64,000 bases of DNA from Bacillus sp. FSL K6-3431 (GTDB lineage Bacteria > Bacillota > Bacilli > Bacillales > Bacillaceae_C): contig NZ_JBBOCT010000001.1 of NCBI RefSeq assembly GCF_038002605.1, positions 5,429,155-5,493,154 on the forward strand, written 5' to 3'. Positions within the stretch are counted from its first letter, which is position 1; the number at the start of each line of letters is the position of its first letter. A program made the position numbers and the translations under genes. Positions 36,776 through 44,924 of this stretch are shown piece by piece. The notes under the pieces are model-generated. The model was given only the letters and a program-made list of their open reading frames with translations, had not been told where the DNA came from and did not search any database.

Positions 36776-38050
36776 TTGGCGATAGAAAACATCATCATGC
36801 CTCAGCTCGGGGAAAGTGTAACAGAGGGAACAATTACTAATTGGCTAATCCAACCTGGTGATAGCGTAATTAAGTATGATCCAATAGCAGAAGTAATGAC
36901 TGATAAAGTAAATGCAGAAATTCCATCTTCTTTTACGGGTACTGTTACAGAGTTACTTGCAAAAGATGGTGATACACTTGCTGTAGGCGAAGTTATTTGT
37001 ACAATTGAAACGGATAGCTCGGGTACGGTAGTTAATCCTGAAGCTGAAAATCAGAAAGAAGTTAAAGTTGGAATGCCATTAAGCGAATCAATAAAAAATC
37101 AAGGTGAAGCGATACATAGTATTGCTAAAACACGTTATTCACCTGCAGTATTAAAATTGTCGCAAGAACATGATATTGACCTATCGCAAGTAACAGGAAG
37201 CGGTAAAGACGGCCGGATAACAAGGAAGGACTTAAAGAAACTTATAGAGTCTGGAACTACACCGATAGCAGATACAGTTATCCAACCAAAAAAACCTCGT
37301 ATTTCTATTTCACCAGTTCCGAAAGTACCGGATGTTCTTCCGACCCTTCCAGGGGACGTAGAAATACCGATTACAGGTGTGCGGAGAGCAATTGCGGATA
37401 AAATGCTTCGGAGTAAGCATGAAGTCCCACATGCGTGGACGATGACAGAAGTGGATGTAACGAGTCTTGTAAAATATCGTGATTCATTGAAAACGGAATT
37501 TAAAAAGGAAGAAGGTTATAATTTAACCTATTTTGCTTTCTTTATTAAAGCTGTTGCTCAAGCATTAAAAGATATTCCTATGATTAATTCGATGTGGGCT
37601 GGAGATAAGATCATTCAAAAGAAAGATATTAATATCTCCATCGCTGTTGCAACAGATGATGCGTTATTTGTTCCAGTCATTAAAAATGCAGATGAAAAGT
37701 CTATTAAAGGTATTGCAAAAGAAATTGCGGAACTGGCCCATAAAACAAGAAAAGGGTCCTTGACAAACGAGGATATACAAGGAGGAACCTTCACTGTTAA
37801 TAATACTGGTTCATTCGGCTCGATTCAGTCAATGGGGATCATCAATCATCCTCAAGCCGCTATTTTACAAATTGAATCCATTGTTAAAAGACCCGTTATT
37901 ATCAACGATATGATTGCTGTTCGTGATATGGTAAATATCTGCTTATCACTTGACCACCGTGTTCTTGATGGTGTCATTTGTGGAAAGTTTTTGCAACGCA
38001 TTAAAAGTATACTTGAAAATATTTCAAAAGAAACGCAATCTATATACTAA
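36776..38050 (+). CDS. bkdB: Branched-chain dihydrolipoyl acyltransferase (E2)
   Basis: The 424-residue core of the Bkd complex has a lipoyl domain with Lys44 in EVMTDKVNAEIPS, a peripheral subunit-binding domain (YSPAVLKLSQEHDIDLSQVT, about residues 120-160), a Pro-rich linker, and the catalytic domain ending with SLDHRVLDGVICGKFLQRIK. The start is TTG 36776, seven bases after AAGGAGGT. The ribosome site comes from a repeat end. Confidence 0.95.
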   Translation: MAIENIIMPQLGESVTEGTITNWLIQPGDSVIKYDPIAEVMTDKVNAEIPSSFTGTVTELLAKDGDTLAVGEVICTIETDSSGTVVNPEAENQKEVKVGMPLSESIKNQGEAIHSIAKTRYSPAVLKLSQEHDIDLSQVTGSGKDGRITRKDLKKLIESGTTPIADTVIQPKKPRISISPVPKVPDVLPTLPGDVEIPITGVRRAIADKMLRSKHEVPHAWTMTEVDVTSLVKYRDSLKTEFKKEEGYNLTYFAFFIKAVAQALKDIPMINSMWAGDKIIQKKDINISIAVATDDALFVPVIKNADEKSIKGIAKEIAELAHKTRKGSLTNEDIQGGTFTVNNTGSFGSIQSMGIINHPQAAILQIESIVKRPVIINDMIAVRDMVNICLSLDHRVLDGVICGKFLQRIKSILENISKETQSIY

Positions 38051-38080
38051 GAATAGCTATCAATGATGGTGGTAGCATGG

Positions 38081-38110
38081 GCTGTCGAGAAAACCTCGAC
38101 AGCTATTTTA
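38081..38110 (+). terminator. Terminator of the bkd cluster
   Basis: GCTGTCGAG (38081-38089) pairs perfectly with CTCGACAGC (38095-38103), followed by TATTTTA. Confidence 0.85.
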
Positions 38111-38154
38111 GTATCCACCAACTTGATGCACAACTAAAATTAATAGTTGCTTAC

Positions 38155-38310
38155 CGCTTGCTCACCCCATTTATAAGCCACTCAATGGATATACAGTCCA
38201 CTCACCGTGGTTTATAAGCCACTCAATGCATATTCTGTCCACTCACCGTGGTTTATGAGCCACTCAATAGATTTCCTGTCCACTCACCGTCATTTATAAG
38301 CCACGTACTG
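38155..38310. repeat. 41-bp tandem repeat, about four units
   Basis: GTCCACTCACC starts at 38196, 38237 and 38278, a period of exactly 41 bp, with a degenerate unit before and a partial one after. The unit is TGTCCACTCACCGTGGTTTA followed by TAAGCCACTCAATGCATATT with changes. Core words and period are shared with 30576-30698. The rest of the space up to 38435 has no gene. Confidence 0.9.
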
Positions 38311-38435
38311 TCCATTGAATTAGATGATAGCTTTTTAATATGGTGCATACATTGCTTGAGAACCATAAGTATAATAAAATATAAATATAGAAAAAAGATA
38401 GCGCTTTCATATATATGTGTGAATGGGATATCCAA

Positions 38436-39262
38436 ATGTCGATTGAAGAAGCTATAACAATTTCATTTAAGTCAGTGAGTTTTAATAAGTGGAAAGAAAT
38501 CGCGGAAAAAACCGTACGTGGAAAATCTATTGATTCTTTAAGTAAACAAACTTGTGAGGGAATAAAATTGTCGCCTCTGTATACAAGTGAACATCTCGAT
38601 TCAATTGAAGTAGAACAATTTCCTGGAATAGGGTCTACTATAAGAGGCAGTCTTAAAGCGGATACAAATATTTGGAAAATTGCTCAGGTACTTGAAAAAC
38701 GAAATTGGGAAGATTTAAAAAGCGACATAGTGATGGGAATCAAAAATGGACAAGAAACAATTTCTTTTGATGCGGATATATTATCAGATATTCACCGTCT
38801 TAACTTCATGGAATTAAGAAAAGTCATCGATTTTAATGTGTATCCTCTCTTTATTATTAGTAAAACAAACTTTCATGAAGTCGCTTTGAAATTACTACAA
38901 AGTGATGGTGTAAATATTTCTGGCGTGATGGGAAAAGATTTGCTATCTTCCGACTTACATAATGGATTTTTATTTAAGCCGACTAGTAATCTATTCAATA
39001 ATTGGCTTGAAACAGTTGAAAAGCTAAATAAGCATTGTGATCATTTAAGGACGATTGTAATAGATGTAACTTCATATCAATCTAGTGGTGCAAGTGCAAT
39101 ACAGGAGTTAGGAATCGCTATTAGTGAAGCGGTTTTTTATATAGAAAAAATGCAGGAATATGGATGGGATCCAATTAAAACGATTCAAAAAATAGTATTT
39201 CAGTTCTCAATTGGCGGGCAGTTCTTTATAGAAACAGCAAAATTACGAGCATTTAAAAAACT
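38436..39262 (+). pseudogene. mutA: Methylmalonyl-CoA mutase small subunit, truncated
   Basis: The frame from ATG 38436 (or 38415) reads MSIEEAITISFKSVSFNKW and continues with a normal MutA N-terminal half up to FSIGGQFFIETAKLRAFKKL, about 275 residues of a protein usually over 600 long. After AFKKLW the sequence changes abruptly to the MeaB gene in another frame, so the product would end a few residues later at 39287. The substrate-binding barrel is incomplete and the large subunit gene (mutB) is absent. Dead by deletion. Confidence 0.85.
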
Positions 39263-39625
39263 ATGGAAAATGATCTCCACTTTTTAAAACCGGCAACAAC
39301 TGGTTGGGAAACGAAAGCATTAACTTGTTCAGCGCTGCAAGGAGACGGCATTGAATCGATATGGGGTATGATACAAGATTTTACAGGGCGGGGAAAATCA
39401 TCAGATGTGTTTTATGACAGACGTAATACTCAAGTGAGTGAGTGGTTAATTTCCATGGTAAAAGATCGATTAGAAGTAGCATTTTTTCAAGATGAACAAG
39501 TAAAAAAAATAAGAAAGTCAATAGAAGATGGTGTGGAGCAAGGGAAGCTGACGGTGTTACAAGCCGAAGATGCGTATCAAGGAACACTTTATAAACGGAC
39601 AGAGGGGCACTTACCAAGCAATTAA
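39263..39625 (+). pseudogene. meaB: MeaB-type G3E GTPase, C-terminal fragment
   Basis: From about 39263 the frame encodes NDLHFLKPATTGWETKALTC, SALQGDGIESIWGMIQDF and then about 85 residues of helical C-terminus, matching the end of MeaB, the chaperone of methylmalonyl-CoA mutase. The GTP-binding half is missing. The fragment is out of frame with the preceding mutA piece. The usual order mutA-mutB-meaB shows that some 3 kb were lost between them. Confidence 0.8.
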
Positions 39626-39705
39626 GGGAGCACTGACTGTCCTGTGGCGACGTCTGTGTGATCTGCATCGTGAAGGCCTCTGTGTGATTTAAATCGTGTA
39701 GGACT

Positions 39706-39734
39706 AAAAAAGGACAGCTTAGGTTAAGCTGTCC
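39706..39734 (-). terminator. Orphan minus-strand terminator-like hairpin
   Basis: GGACAGCTTA (39712-39721) pairs perfectly with TAAGCTGTCC (39725-39734) around GGT. The A-run at 39706-39711 makes a U-run on the minus strand. No minus-strand gene lies to its right. At 39640-39705, TCTGTGTGAT...ATCGTG occurs twice and resembles the inner 43-bp repeats of copies B and D. Confidence 0.55.
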
Positions 39735-39908
39735 AAAAGCATCTAGGGAGTTTAGGGGTATGGATCTAGATGTATTGTTAAGATTCCCGATTTTTTCAAA
39801 TTTAAACCTATTTATTTAATTTTGGTTCGATTATTTGATAAAATCGTAAATATACTGCTATGATAGCAGTAGAATTATAGTAGTAATCAAATAAAGGGGC
39901 GAATATAA

Positions 39909-40346
39909 GTGGATATGGATTTTAATCTTTATATGAATGATGTCGTTAGTAATGCACGACAAGATATGGAACAATCTGGCTATAAACAATTGACTACAGT
40001 AGAAGATGTGGAACAAGCCTTTGATAAAAAAGGGACAACACTTGTGATGATCAATTCAGTATGTGGTTGTGCAGGGGGCATAGCACGTCCAGCTGCGGCA
40101 CACTCACTACATTACGACAAACGCCCGGATCATTTAGTAACAGTTTTTGCGGGACAAGATAAAGAAGCTACTGCGAAAGCACGTAGCTATTTTACCGATT
40201 ATCCACCATCATCTCCATCGTTCGCGCTTTTGAAAGATGGTAAAGTTTGTACAATGGTTGAAAGACATGAAATTGAAGGACATGATCCAATGTCAGTAGT
40301 AAACAAACTACAACAATATTTCGAACAATACTGCGAAGAAGTTTGA
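39909..40346 (+). CDS. brxB: Bacilliredoxin BrxB (YqiW)
   Basis: The 145-residue DUF1094/UPF0403 protein removes bacillithiol from S-bacillithiolated proteins. The active-site Cys52-Gly-Cys54 is in [15 protein letters not shown], followed by the family's [20 protein letters not shown] and [15 protein letters not shown]. The GTG at 39909 gives [11 protein letters not shown], matching YqiW; an ATG at 39915 would drop two residues. Bacillithiol use is consistent with Bacillaceae. Confidence 0.93.
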   Translation: MDMDFNLYMNDVVSNARQDMEQSGYKQLTTVEDVEQAFDKKGTTLVMINSVCGCAGGIARPAAAHSLHYDKRPDHLVTVFAGQDKEATAKARSYFTDYPPSSPSFALLKDGKVCTMVERHEIEGHDPMSVVNKLQQYFEQYCEEV

Positions 40347-40499
40347 GTTAATGCCCCAATCTGTGTACAACCACATATTGGGGTTTTTCATATCTAGAAT
40401 GAATAACCCTTTTTGATGCAAAATAGTTAAGAAAAGCAAAAGCGCCCGTAGCAGGTGCCATCATACTTTTCTGGATATTTTAAAAAAAGGGTGATATTC

Positions 40500-41006
40500 T
40501 TGCAATTAATTTTAGTGATGATGTTAATGATTGGTTCATCAATATGGCCGTTTGGGGCTCAGGTTTTACCTGGAGATCCTATAATTATCGTTAATAAACA
40601 GACAAATGAGCTAGCATGGATAAATCATGGTAAAATAATGATGACAACAAAAGTAGCTACTGGAAAAACGAATGATTTAACTCCAGAAGGCTTATTCACA
40701 ATTAAAGTGAAAGCGAAAAATCCATATTATCGAAAAAAAGATATTTTAGGTGGGGATCCGCGGAATCCGCTTGGCTCAAGATGGATTGGCTTTGATGCGA
40801 AAGGTACTGATGGGCGAATATATGGTTTGCATGGTACAAACGAACCATCAACGATTGGAAAGTATATTTCGCAAGGCTGTATTAGACTGCCGAAAACAAC
40901 ACTTGAACAGTTGTATAATAAAGTGACCAATGGGTCGAAAATATTCATAACCCACTCATCTAAATCATTTGAACAGCTGTCAAAAGAAATTGGAGCGCAT
41001 GAATAA
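40500..41006 (+). CDS. Secreted L,D-transpeptidase (YkuD domain)
   Basis: The 168-residue protein starts with a signal or anchor sequence (LQLILVMMLMIGSSIWPFGA) and a YkuD catalytic domain: HGTNEPSTIGKYISQGCIRL with His111 and Cys127. Such enzymes form or edit peptidoglycan crosslinks outside the membrane; in spore formers some act on spore or stationary-phase wall. TTG 40500 is chosen for AAAGGGTGA 5 bases upstream; GTG 40455 and 40491 are other in-frame starts. It has no LysM domain. Confidence 0.85.
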   Translation: MQLILVMMLMIGSSIWPFGAQVLPGDPIIIVNKQTNELAWINHGKIMMTTKVATGKTNDLTPEGLFTIKVKAKNPYYRKKDILGGDPRNPLGSRWIGFDAKGTDGRIYGLHGTNEPSTIGKYISQGCIRLPKTTLEQLYNKVTNGSKIFITHSSKSFEQLSKEIGAHE

Positions 41007-41044
41007 GTTTTACACATATCTGATTTTGACATTTCCTAAAATGA

Positions 41045-41080
41045 GAAAAAGCCCCTTGCAATAGTAGCAAAGAGCCTTTT
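41045..41080 (-). terminator. Terminator of the minus-strand prli42 gene
   Basis: On the minus strand GGCTCTTTGC and GCAAGGGGC form a stem around TACTATT, followed by TTTTTCTCATTTT. It also lies just after the transpeptidase gene and may serve both strands. Confidence 0.65.
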
Positions 41081-41086
41081 AAACTA

Positions 41087-41179
41087 TCACAGGAATGAGA
41101 TCCCTGCCATGACTGTTGTAGCGATCATTGAAATGAGCATGAGATAAATAACGACTTTTCGAACTTTTTTATTTGACAT
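41087..41179 (-). CDS. prli42: Prli42-like stressosome miniprotein, 30 residues
   Basis: The minus strand encodes MSNKKVRKVVIYLMLISM and then IATTVMAGISFL-stop. AAGGAG lies 9-10 bases before the ATG and a terminator follows. Size, the basic N-terminus, and the single membrane helix match Prli42, the small membrane protein that in Listeria tethers the stressosome scaffold RsbR and is conserved in Firmicutes. The residues NKKV and the final GxxFL-type end fit that family from memory. No rsb genes are in the window, so the partner is inferred. Confidence 0.7.
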   Translation of the reverse strand: MSNKKVRKVVIYLMLISMIATTVMAGISFL

Positions 41180-41267
41180 CGAGAAGCACTCCTTGGCACG
41201 ATTTAATTACTTCTATTTTATATCTAAATAACTTTTTAAACAACCCATCCGATAATTTTACTTAAAT

Positions 41268-41566
41268 AGGAAATTCAAAAAGTCACCGAATGATATACAG
41301 CGAATTTCTTCGTTGGTATAGGTACGTCCTTCTACTAAGGAAAAGGGATCCTCTGTTAGGACAAGGAACCTCTGTTAAGATCGCTCACTTCCTGTGAGCA
41401 ACACAGAGGCCTGCACATCGTGTGCAAGTACGTCCTGTGAGCAACGTAGAGATTCAGCACATCGTGTGCAAGTCCGGTTCTCACGTATTAAAAGAATACG
41501 TGAGAACCTCAAAACCTTCGCACCTCGAACTTATTGTTCCTAATTTGGAGCTTTTTTGAATACTCA
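41268..41566. repeat. MITE-like GTTCAAAAAG repeat, copy D, with inner tandem units
   Basis: The ends are AAATTCAAAAAGTCACC and GGAGCTTTTTTGAATACTC, about 300 bp apart. It contains two of the 43-bp units (CTTCCTGTGAGCAACACAGA, TGCACATCGTGTGCAAGTAC) and remnants of the CCTCTGTTA array seen in copy B. A perfect 14-bp stem with an AAAAG loop (41476-41508, GGTTCTCACGTATT and complement) is present where copies A and C have only a weak version. Confidence 0.85.
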
Positions 41567-41626
41567 TTTAAATAATGTTATAGACAGTTCCTTATGTTTT
41601 TATATAACAAAAGGGGGGCGGTGTTT

Positions 41627-42049
41627 GTGAAAAGTGTTGATCATATTGGAATAGCAGTAAAGTCTATAGAAGATACTTTACCTTTTTATACTAAAACCCT
41701 CGGGTTAAATTGTATTGCAATGGAGGAGGTAGTATCAGAGCAAGTCAGAGTAGCTTTTCTCGAAGCGAAAAATGTTAAAATTGAATTATTGGAATCAACG
41801 AATCCAACAGGTGCGATTTCTAAATTTATTGAAAAACGTGGAGAAGGAATTCATCATATTGCCTTTAATGTTCATTCCATTGAGCATCGGATTGATGAGA
41901 TTAAAGAACAAGGTTTTCGAATGTTAAATGATATTCCAAAACAAGGTGCTGCTGGTGCGATGGTTGCTTTTATGCATCCAAAGTCGAGTCATGGAGTTTT
42001 GTATGAATTCTGCGAAAAAAAGCCGCTGGAGGGGACGGGCAGTGACTGA
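41627..42049 (+). CDS. mce: Methylmalonyl-CoA epimerase
   Basis: The 140-residue VOC-fold enzyme interconverts (2R)- and (2S)-methylmalonyl-CoA. It starts KSVDHIGIAVKSIEDTLPFY and has VKIELLEST, RGEGIHHIAFNVHSIEHRID and a final GVLYEFCEK, with metal ligands His (DHIGIA), Gln or Glu (VKIELLE), His (HHIAF) and Glu (YEF). GTG 41627 follows GGGGGGCGG; the ORF start at 41594 is discarded. Its normal partner, methylmalonyl-CoA mutase, is broken nearby. Confidence 0.9.
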   Translation: MKSVDHIGIAVKSIEDTLPFYTKTLGLNCIAMEEVVSEQVRVAFLEAKNVKIELLESTNPTGAISKFIEKRGEGIHHIAFNVHSIEHRIDEIKEQGFRMLNDIPKQGAAGAMVAFMHPKSSHGVLYEFCEKKPLEGTGSD

Positions 42050-43592
42050 TATTTATAAAAAGATAAATAATCTTTACGATCGTAGACGAGAAGCAGAATT
42101 AGGTGGCGGAGATGAGCGGATACAAAAGCAGCATGAAAAAGGAAAATTAACAGCAAGAGAGCGAATCGATTTATTAGTAGATCCCGGTTCCTTTGTCGAG
42201 TTAAATCCCTTTATGGAACATCGATCAACTGATTTTGGGTTGGAAAAGATGAAATATCCAGGCGATGGTGTCGTCACAGGTTACGGAAAAGTAAATGGTC
42301 GGAATATTTTTCTGTTTTCTCAAGATTTTACGGTATTTGGTGGTGCATTAGGAGAAATGCATGCGGAAAAGATTGCAAAAGCAATGGACTTGGCAGCTAA
42401 AAACGGTGCACCATTTATCGGCCTAAATGATTCCGGTGGTGCGAGAATACAAGAAGGCGTTGTATCTTTGGATGGATATGGGCATGTTTTTTATCGAAAT
42501 GCTATTTATTCAGGGGTAATCCCACAAATATCGGTAATAATGGGACCATGTGCTGGTGGAGCGGTTTATTCTCCAGCAATTACTGATTTTGTGTTTATGG
42601 TTGATCATTCAAGCCAAATGTTTATTACGGGCCCTAAAGTCATTGAAACTGTGACAGGAGAAAGTATTTCTTCTGAAAATTTAGGTGGTTCGAAGGTCCA
42701 TAATGTGATTAGCGGCAACGCTCATTTCCGTGCTGAAAGCGAGAATCAGGTATTGAAAATGGTTCGTAAACTACTTTCATACTTGCCACAGAATAACCAA
42801 GGAAAACCGACCCTAATAGATTCCGATGCAAAAGAGGATTTACGACCTGAACTGGCAGAACTTGTTCCTTTTGATGCAATTAGACCTTATGATGTCCGGT
42901 CAGTAATAAATGAAATTGTCGATGAACTATCTTTTTTTGAGGTTCACAAAGAATTCGCCAAGAATATTGTGGTTGGTTTCGCGAAGATTCGTGGTGAGGT
43001 GATTGGTCTTGTATGCAACCAGCCCAAAGTTATGGCTGGTAGTCTCGATATTAATTCTTCAGATAAAGCAGCAAGGTTTATCCGGTTTTGTGATTCTTTC
43101 AATATTCCGATCATTACATTTGAAGATGTATCAGGTTTTTTTCCGGGAATTAAACAGGAACATGGTGGTATCATTAGACATGGAGCTAAAATTTTGTATG
43201 CTTATTCAGAAGCAACTGTGCCAAAAATCACAGTTATTTTACGCAAAGCATATGGTGGGGCTTATGTTGCACTAAATAGTAAAGCAATTGGAGCAGACCT
43301 CGTGTATGCGTGGCCAAATGCAGAAATTGGTGTAATGGGTCCTCATGGTGCGGCAAATATTATTTTTGCTCGTGATATCCAAAATAGCGAAAATCCCGAA
43401 AGTACTAGGGCTGAAAGAATTGAAGAGTATCGAGAAAAATTTGCCAATCCATATATTGCTGCTGCAAGAGGGATGGTAGACGATGTAATTGATCCGCGAG
43501 AAACGAGAATAAAACTTATTCAGGCTTTAGAAATGCTACGTAACAAACAAGAAGAGAGACCAAAGAAAAAGCATGGAAACATGCCGATGTAG
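42042..43592 (+). CDS. Acyl-CoA carboxylase carboxyltransferase subunit (propionyl/methylmalonyl type, YqjD)
   Basis: The 516-residue carboxyltransferase has both crotonase-like halves: FLFSQDFTVFGGALGEMHAE, NDSGGARIQEGVVSLDGYG and IMGPCAGGAVYSPAITDF in the N-half, and ITFEDVSGFFPGIKQEHGGI, LRKAYGGAYVALNSKAIGAD in the C-half. It moves carboxyl groups between biotin and propionyl-CoA or a related acyl-CoA. The GTG at 42042 overlaps mce by 8 bp and follows GGAGGGG. No biotin-carrier partner is encoded beside it. It could be propionyl-CoA carboxylase beta or methylmalonyl-CoA decarboxylase alpha. Confidence 0.9.
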   Translation: MTDIYKKINNLYDRRREAELGGGDERIQKQHEKGKLTARERIDLLVDPGSFVELNPFMEHRSTDFGLEKMKYPGDGVVTGYGKVNGRNIFLFSQDFTVFGGALGEMHAEKIAKAMDLAAKNGAPFIGLNDSGGARIQEGVVSLDGYGHVFYRNAIYSGVIPQISVIMGPCAGGAVYSPAITDFVFMVDHSSQMFITGPKVIETVTGESISSENLGGSKVHNVISGNAHFRAESENQVLKMVRKLLSYLPQNNQGKPTLIDSDAKEDLRPELAELVPFDAIRPYDVRSVINEIVDELSFFEVHKEFAKNIVVGFAKIRGEVIGLVCNQPKVMAGSLDINSSDKAARFIRFCDSFNIPIITFEDVSGFFPGIKQEHGGIIRHGAKILYAYSEATVPKITVILRKAYGGAYVALNSKAIGADLVYAWPNAEIGVMGPHGAANIIFARDIQNSENPESTRAERIEEYREKFANPYIAAARGMVDDVIDPRETRIKLIQALEMLRNKQEERPKKKHGNMPM

Positions 43593-43764
43593 TGAAGTTT
43601 TAACTTCATTTAGCAGAAGTCCCCACTTCTATAAGTGGCGGGATGAATGCGATTTACCTAATTCAGTGGGAATGCAAACTCCGGCGGATGTCACAGATTT
43701 TCAGAGGAAGTTTATCGAGCGAGCTCGATAAATTCTAGACGCAATTCCCGCCAAGGCGTAATTG
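43593..43764 (+). ncRNA. Structured intergenic element, resembles IS200/IS605 tail or omega-RNA/HEARO
   Basis: The 190-bp gap between two core genes holds a chain of hairpins: TGAAGTT/AACTTCA (43593-43608), CCACTT/AAGTGG (43623-43638), TTTATCGAGC/GCTCGATAAA (43711-43732) and CAATT...CGCC-AA-GGCG.AATTG (43742-43764). From memory, GAAGTCCCCACTTC followed by GCGGGATGAATGCGATTTAC resembles the 3' tail of TnpB/IscB-type IS605 elements, which encodes the guide RNA scaffold. No nuclease or transposase gene is present. The identity is uncertain; the structure is visible. Confidence 0.5.
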
Positions 43765-43795
43765 ATACTAAATAGAAACGATGGAGGTCATACAT

Positions 43796-44914
43796 ATGAT
43801 TAATGAAGAACGGTTACTAAATGAATTTCTCGAATTGGTACAAATTGATTCAGAAACTAAAAATGAAGCGGAAATAGCCAAAGTATTAAAACAAAAATTT
43901 GAAGCACTGGGTGTACATGTTTTTGAAGATGATACAACAGAACAAACGGGGCACGGGGCTGGAAATCTAATTTGTACACTTGAAGGGACAAAAAAAGATG
44001 TGGATTCCATTTATTTCACCTCACATATGGATACGGTTTTTCCTGGGAATGGTGTGAAACCATCGGTTGAAAACGGGTATGTCATCACAGATGGAACGAC
44101 GATTTTGGGTGCAGATGATAAAGCTGGGCTTGCCGCAATGTTTGAGGCTATTCGTGCCTTAAAAGAAGAGAGTATATCGCATGGTAGCATTCAGTTTATC
44201 ATTACTGTTGGCGAGGAATCAGGTCTTGTAGGTGCGAAAGCGCTCGATTCTTCCTTTATAAAAGCAAAATACGGATTTGCGTTGGACAGTGATGGAGAAG
44301 TCGGCAATATCATTATTGCTGCACCTACTCAAGCTAAAATAACTACAGAAATACATGGGAAGACTGCGCATGCTGGAGTAGCTCCGGAAAAAGGAGTATC
44401 CGCGATTACGATTGCCGCAAAAGCTGTTGCGAAGATGCCGCTTGGTAGAATTGATGAGGAAACAACTGCTAATATAGGTCGCTTTGAAGGTGGACAAGCT
44501 ACAAATATCGTAGCGGATCAAGCTTTTGTACTTGCAGAAGCAAGATCATTAGTGCCGGAGAAAATGGATGCACAAGTGGAAAAAATGAAAACAGCTTTTG
44601 AAGAAGTCGCCAATCAAATGGGTGGAAAGGCAATAGTCGATGTTGAAATCATGTACCCAGGATTTAAATATGGGGATGGAGATCAAGTCGTTGAAATTGC
44701 TAAAAAAGCGGCGAAGGAAATCGGCCGTGAGCCTAAATTATTAACTAGTGGTGGAGGTAGTGATGCCAATATTATTGCAGGTTTTAATATCCCGACTGTA
44801 AACCTTGCTGTTGGCTATGAAGAAATTCACACAACTAGTGAAAGAATGCCTATAAAGGAATTAACAAAACTTGCGGAAATGGTAGTTGCTGTTGTGAAAG
44901 AAGTCGCGAAATAA
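43796..44914 (+). CDS. yqjE: M20-family peptidase, tripeptidase-T-like (YqjE)
   Basis: The 372-residue zinc aminopeptidase-type protein shows FTSHMDTVFPG, ILGADDKAGLAAMFEAIRAL, ITVGEESGLVGAKALD, FALDSDGEVGNI and GGGSDANIIAGFNIPTVNLA, which provide the two-zinc ligands and catalytic Glu. It is cytoplasmic and probably cleaves short peptides. The ATG at 43796 follows ATGGAGG (43781-43787). Confidence 0.92.
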   Translation: MINEERLLNEFLELVQIDSETKNEAEIAKVLKQKFEALGVHVFEDDTTEQTGHGAGNLICTLEGTKKDVDSIYFTSHMDTVFPGNGVKPSVENGYVITDGTTILGADDKAGLAAMFEAIRALKEESISHGSIQFIITVGEESGLVGAKALDSSFIKAKYGFALDSDGEVGNIIIAAPTQAKITTEIHGKTAHAGVAPEKGVSAITIAAKAVAKMPLGRIDEETTANIGRFEGGQATNIVADQAFVLAEARSLVPEKMDAQVEKMKTAFEEVANQMGGKAIVDVEIMYPGFKYGDGDQVVEIAKKAAKEIGREPKLLTSGGGSDANIIAGFNIPTVNLAVGYEEIHTTSERMPIKELTKLAEMVVAVVKEVAK

Positions 44915-44924
44915 TAAATAGAGG

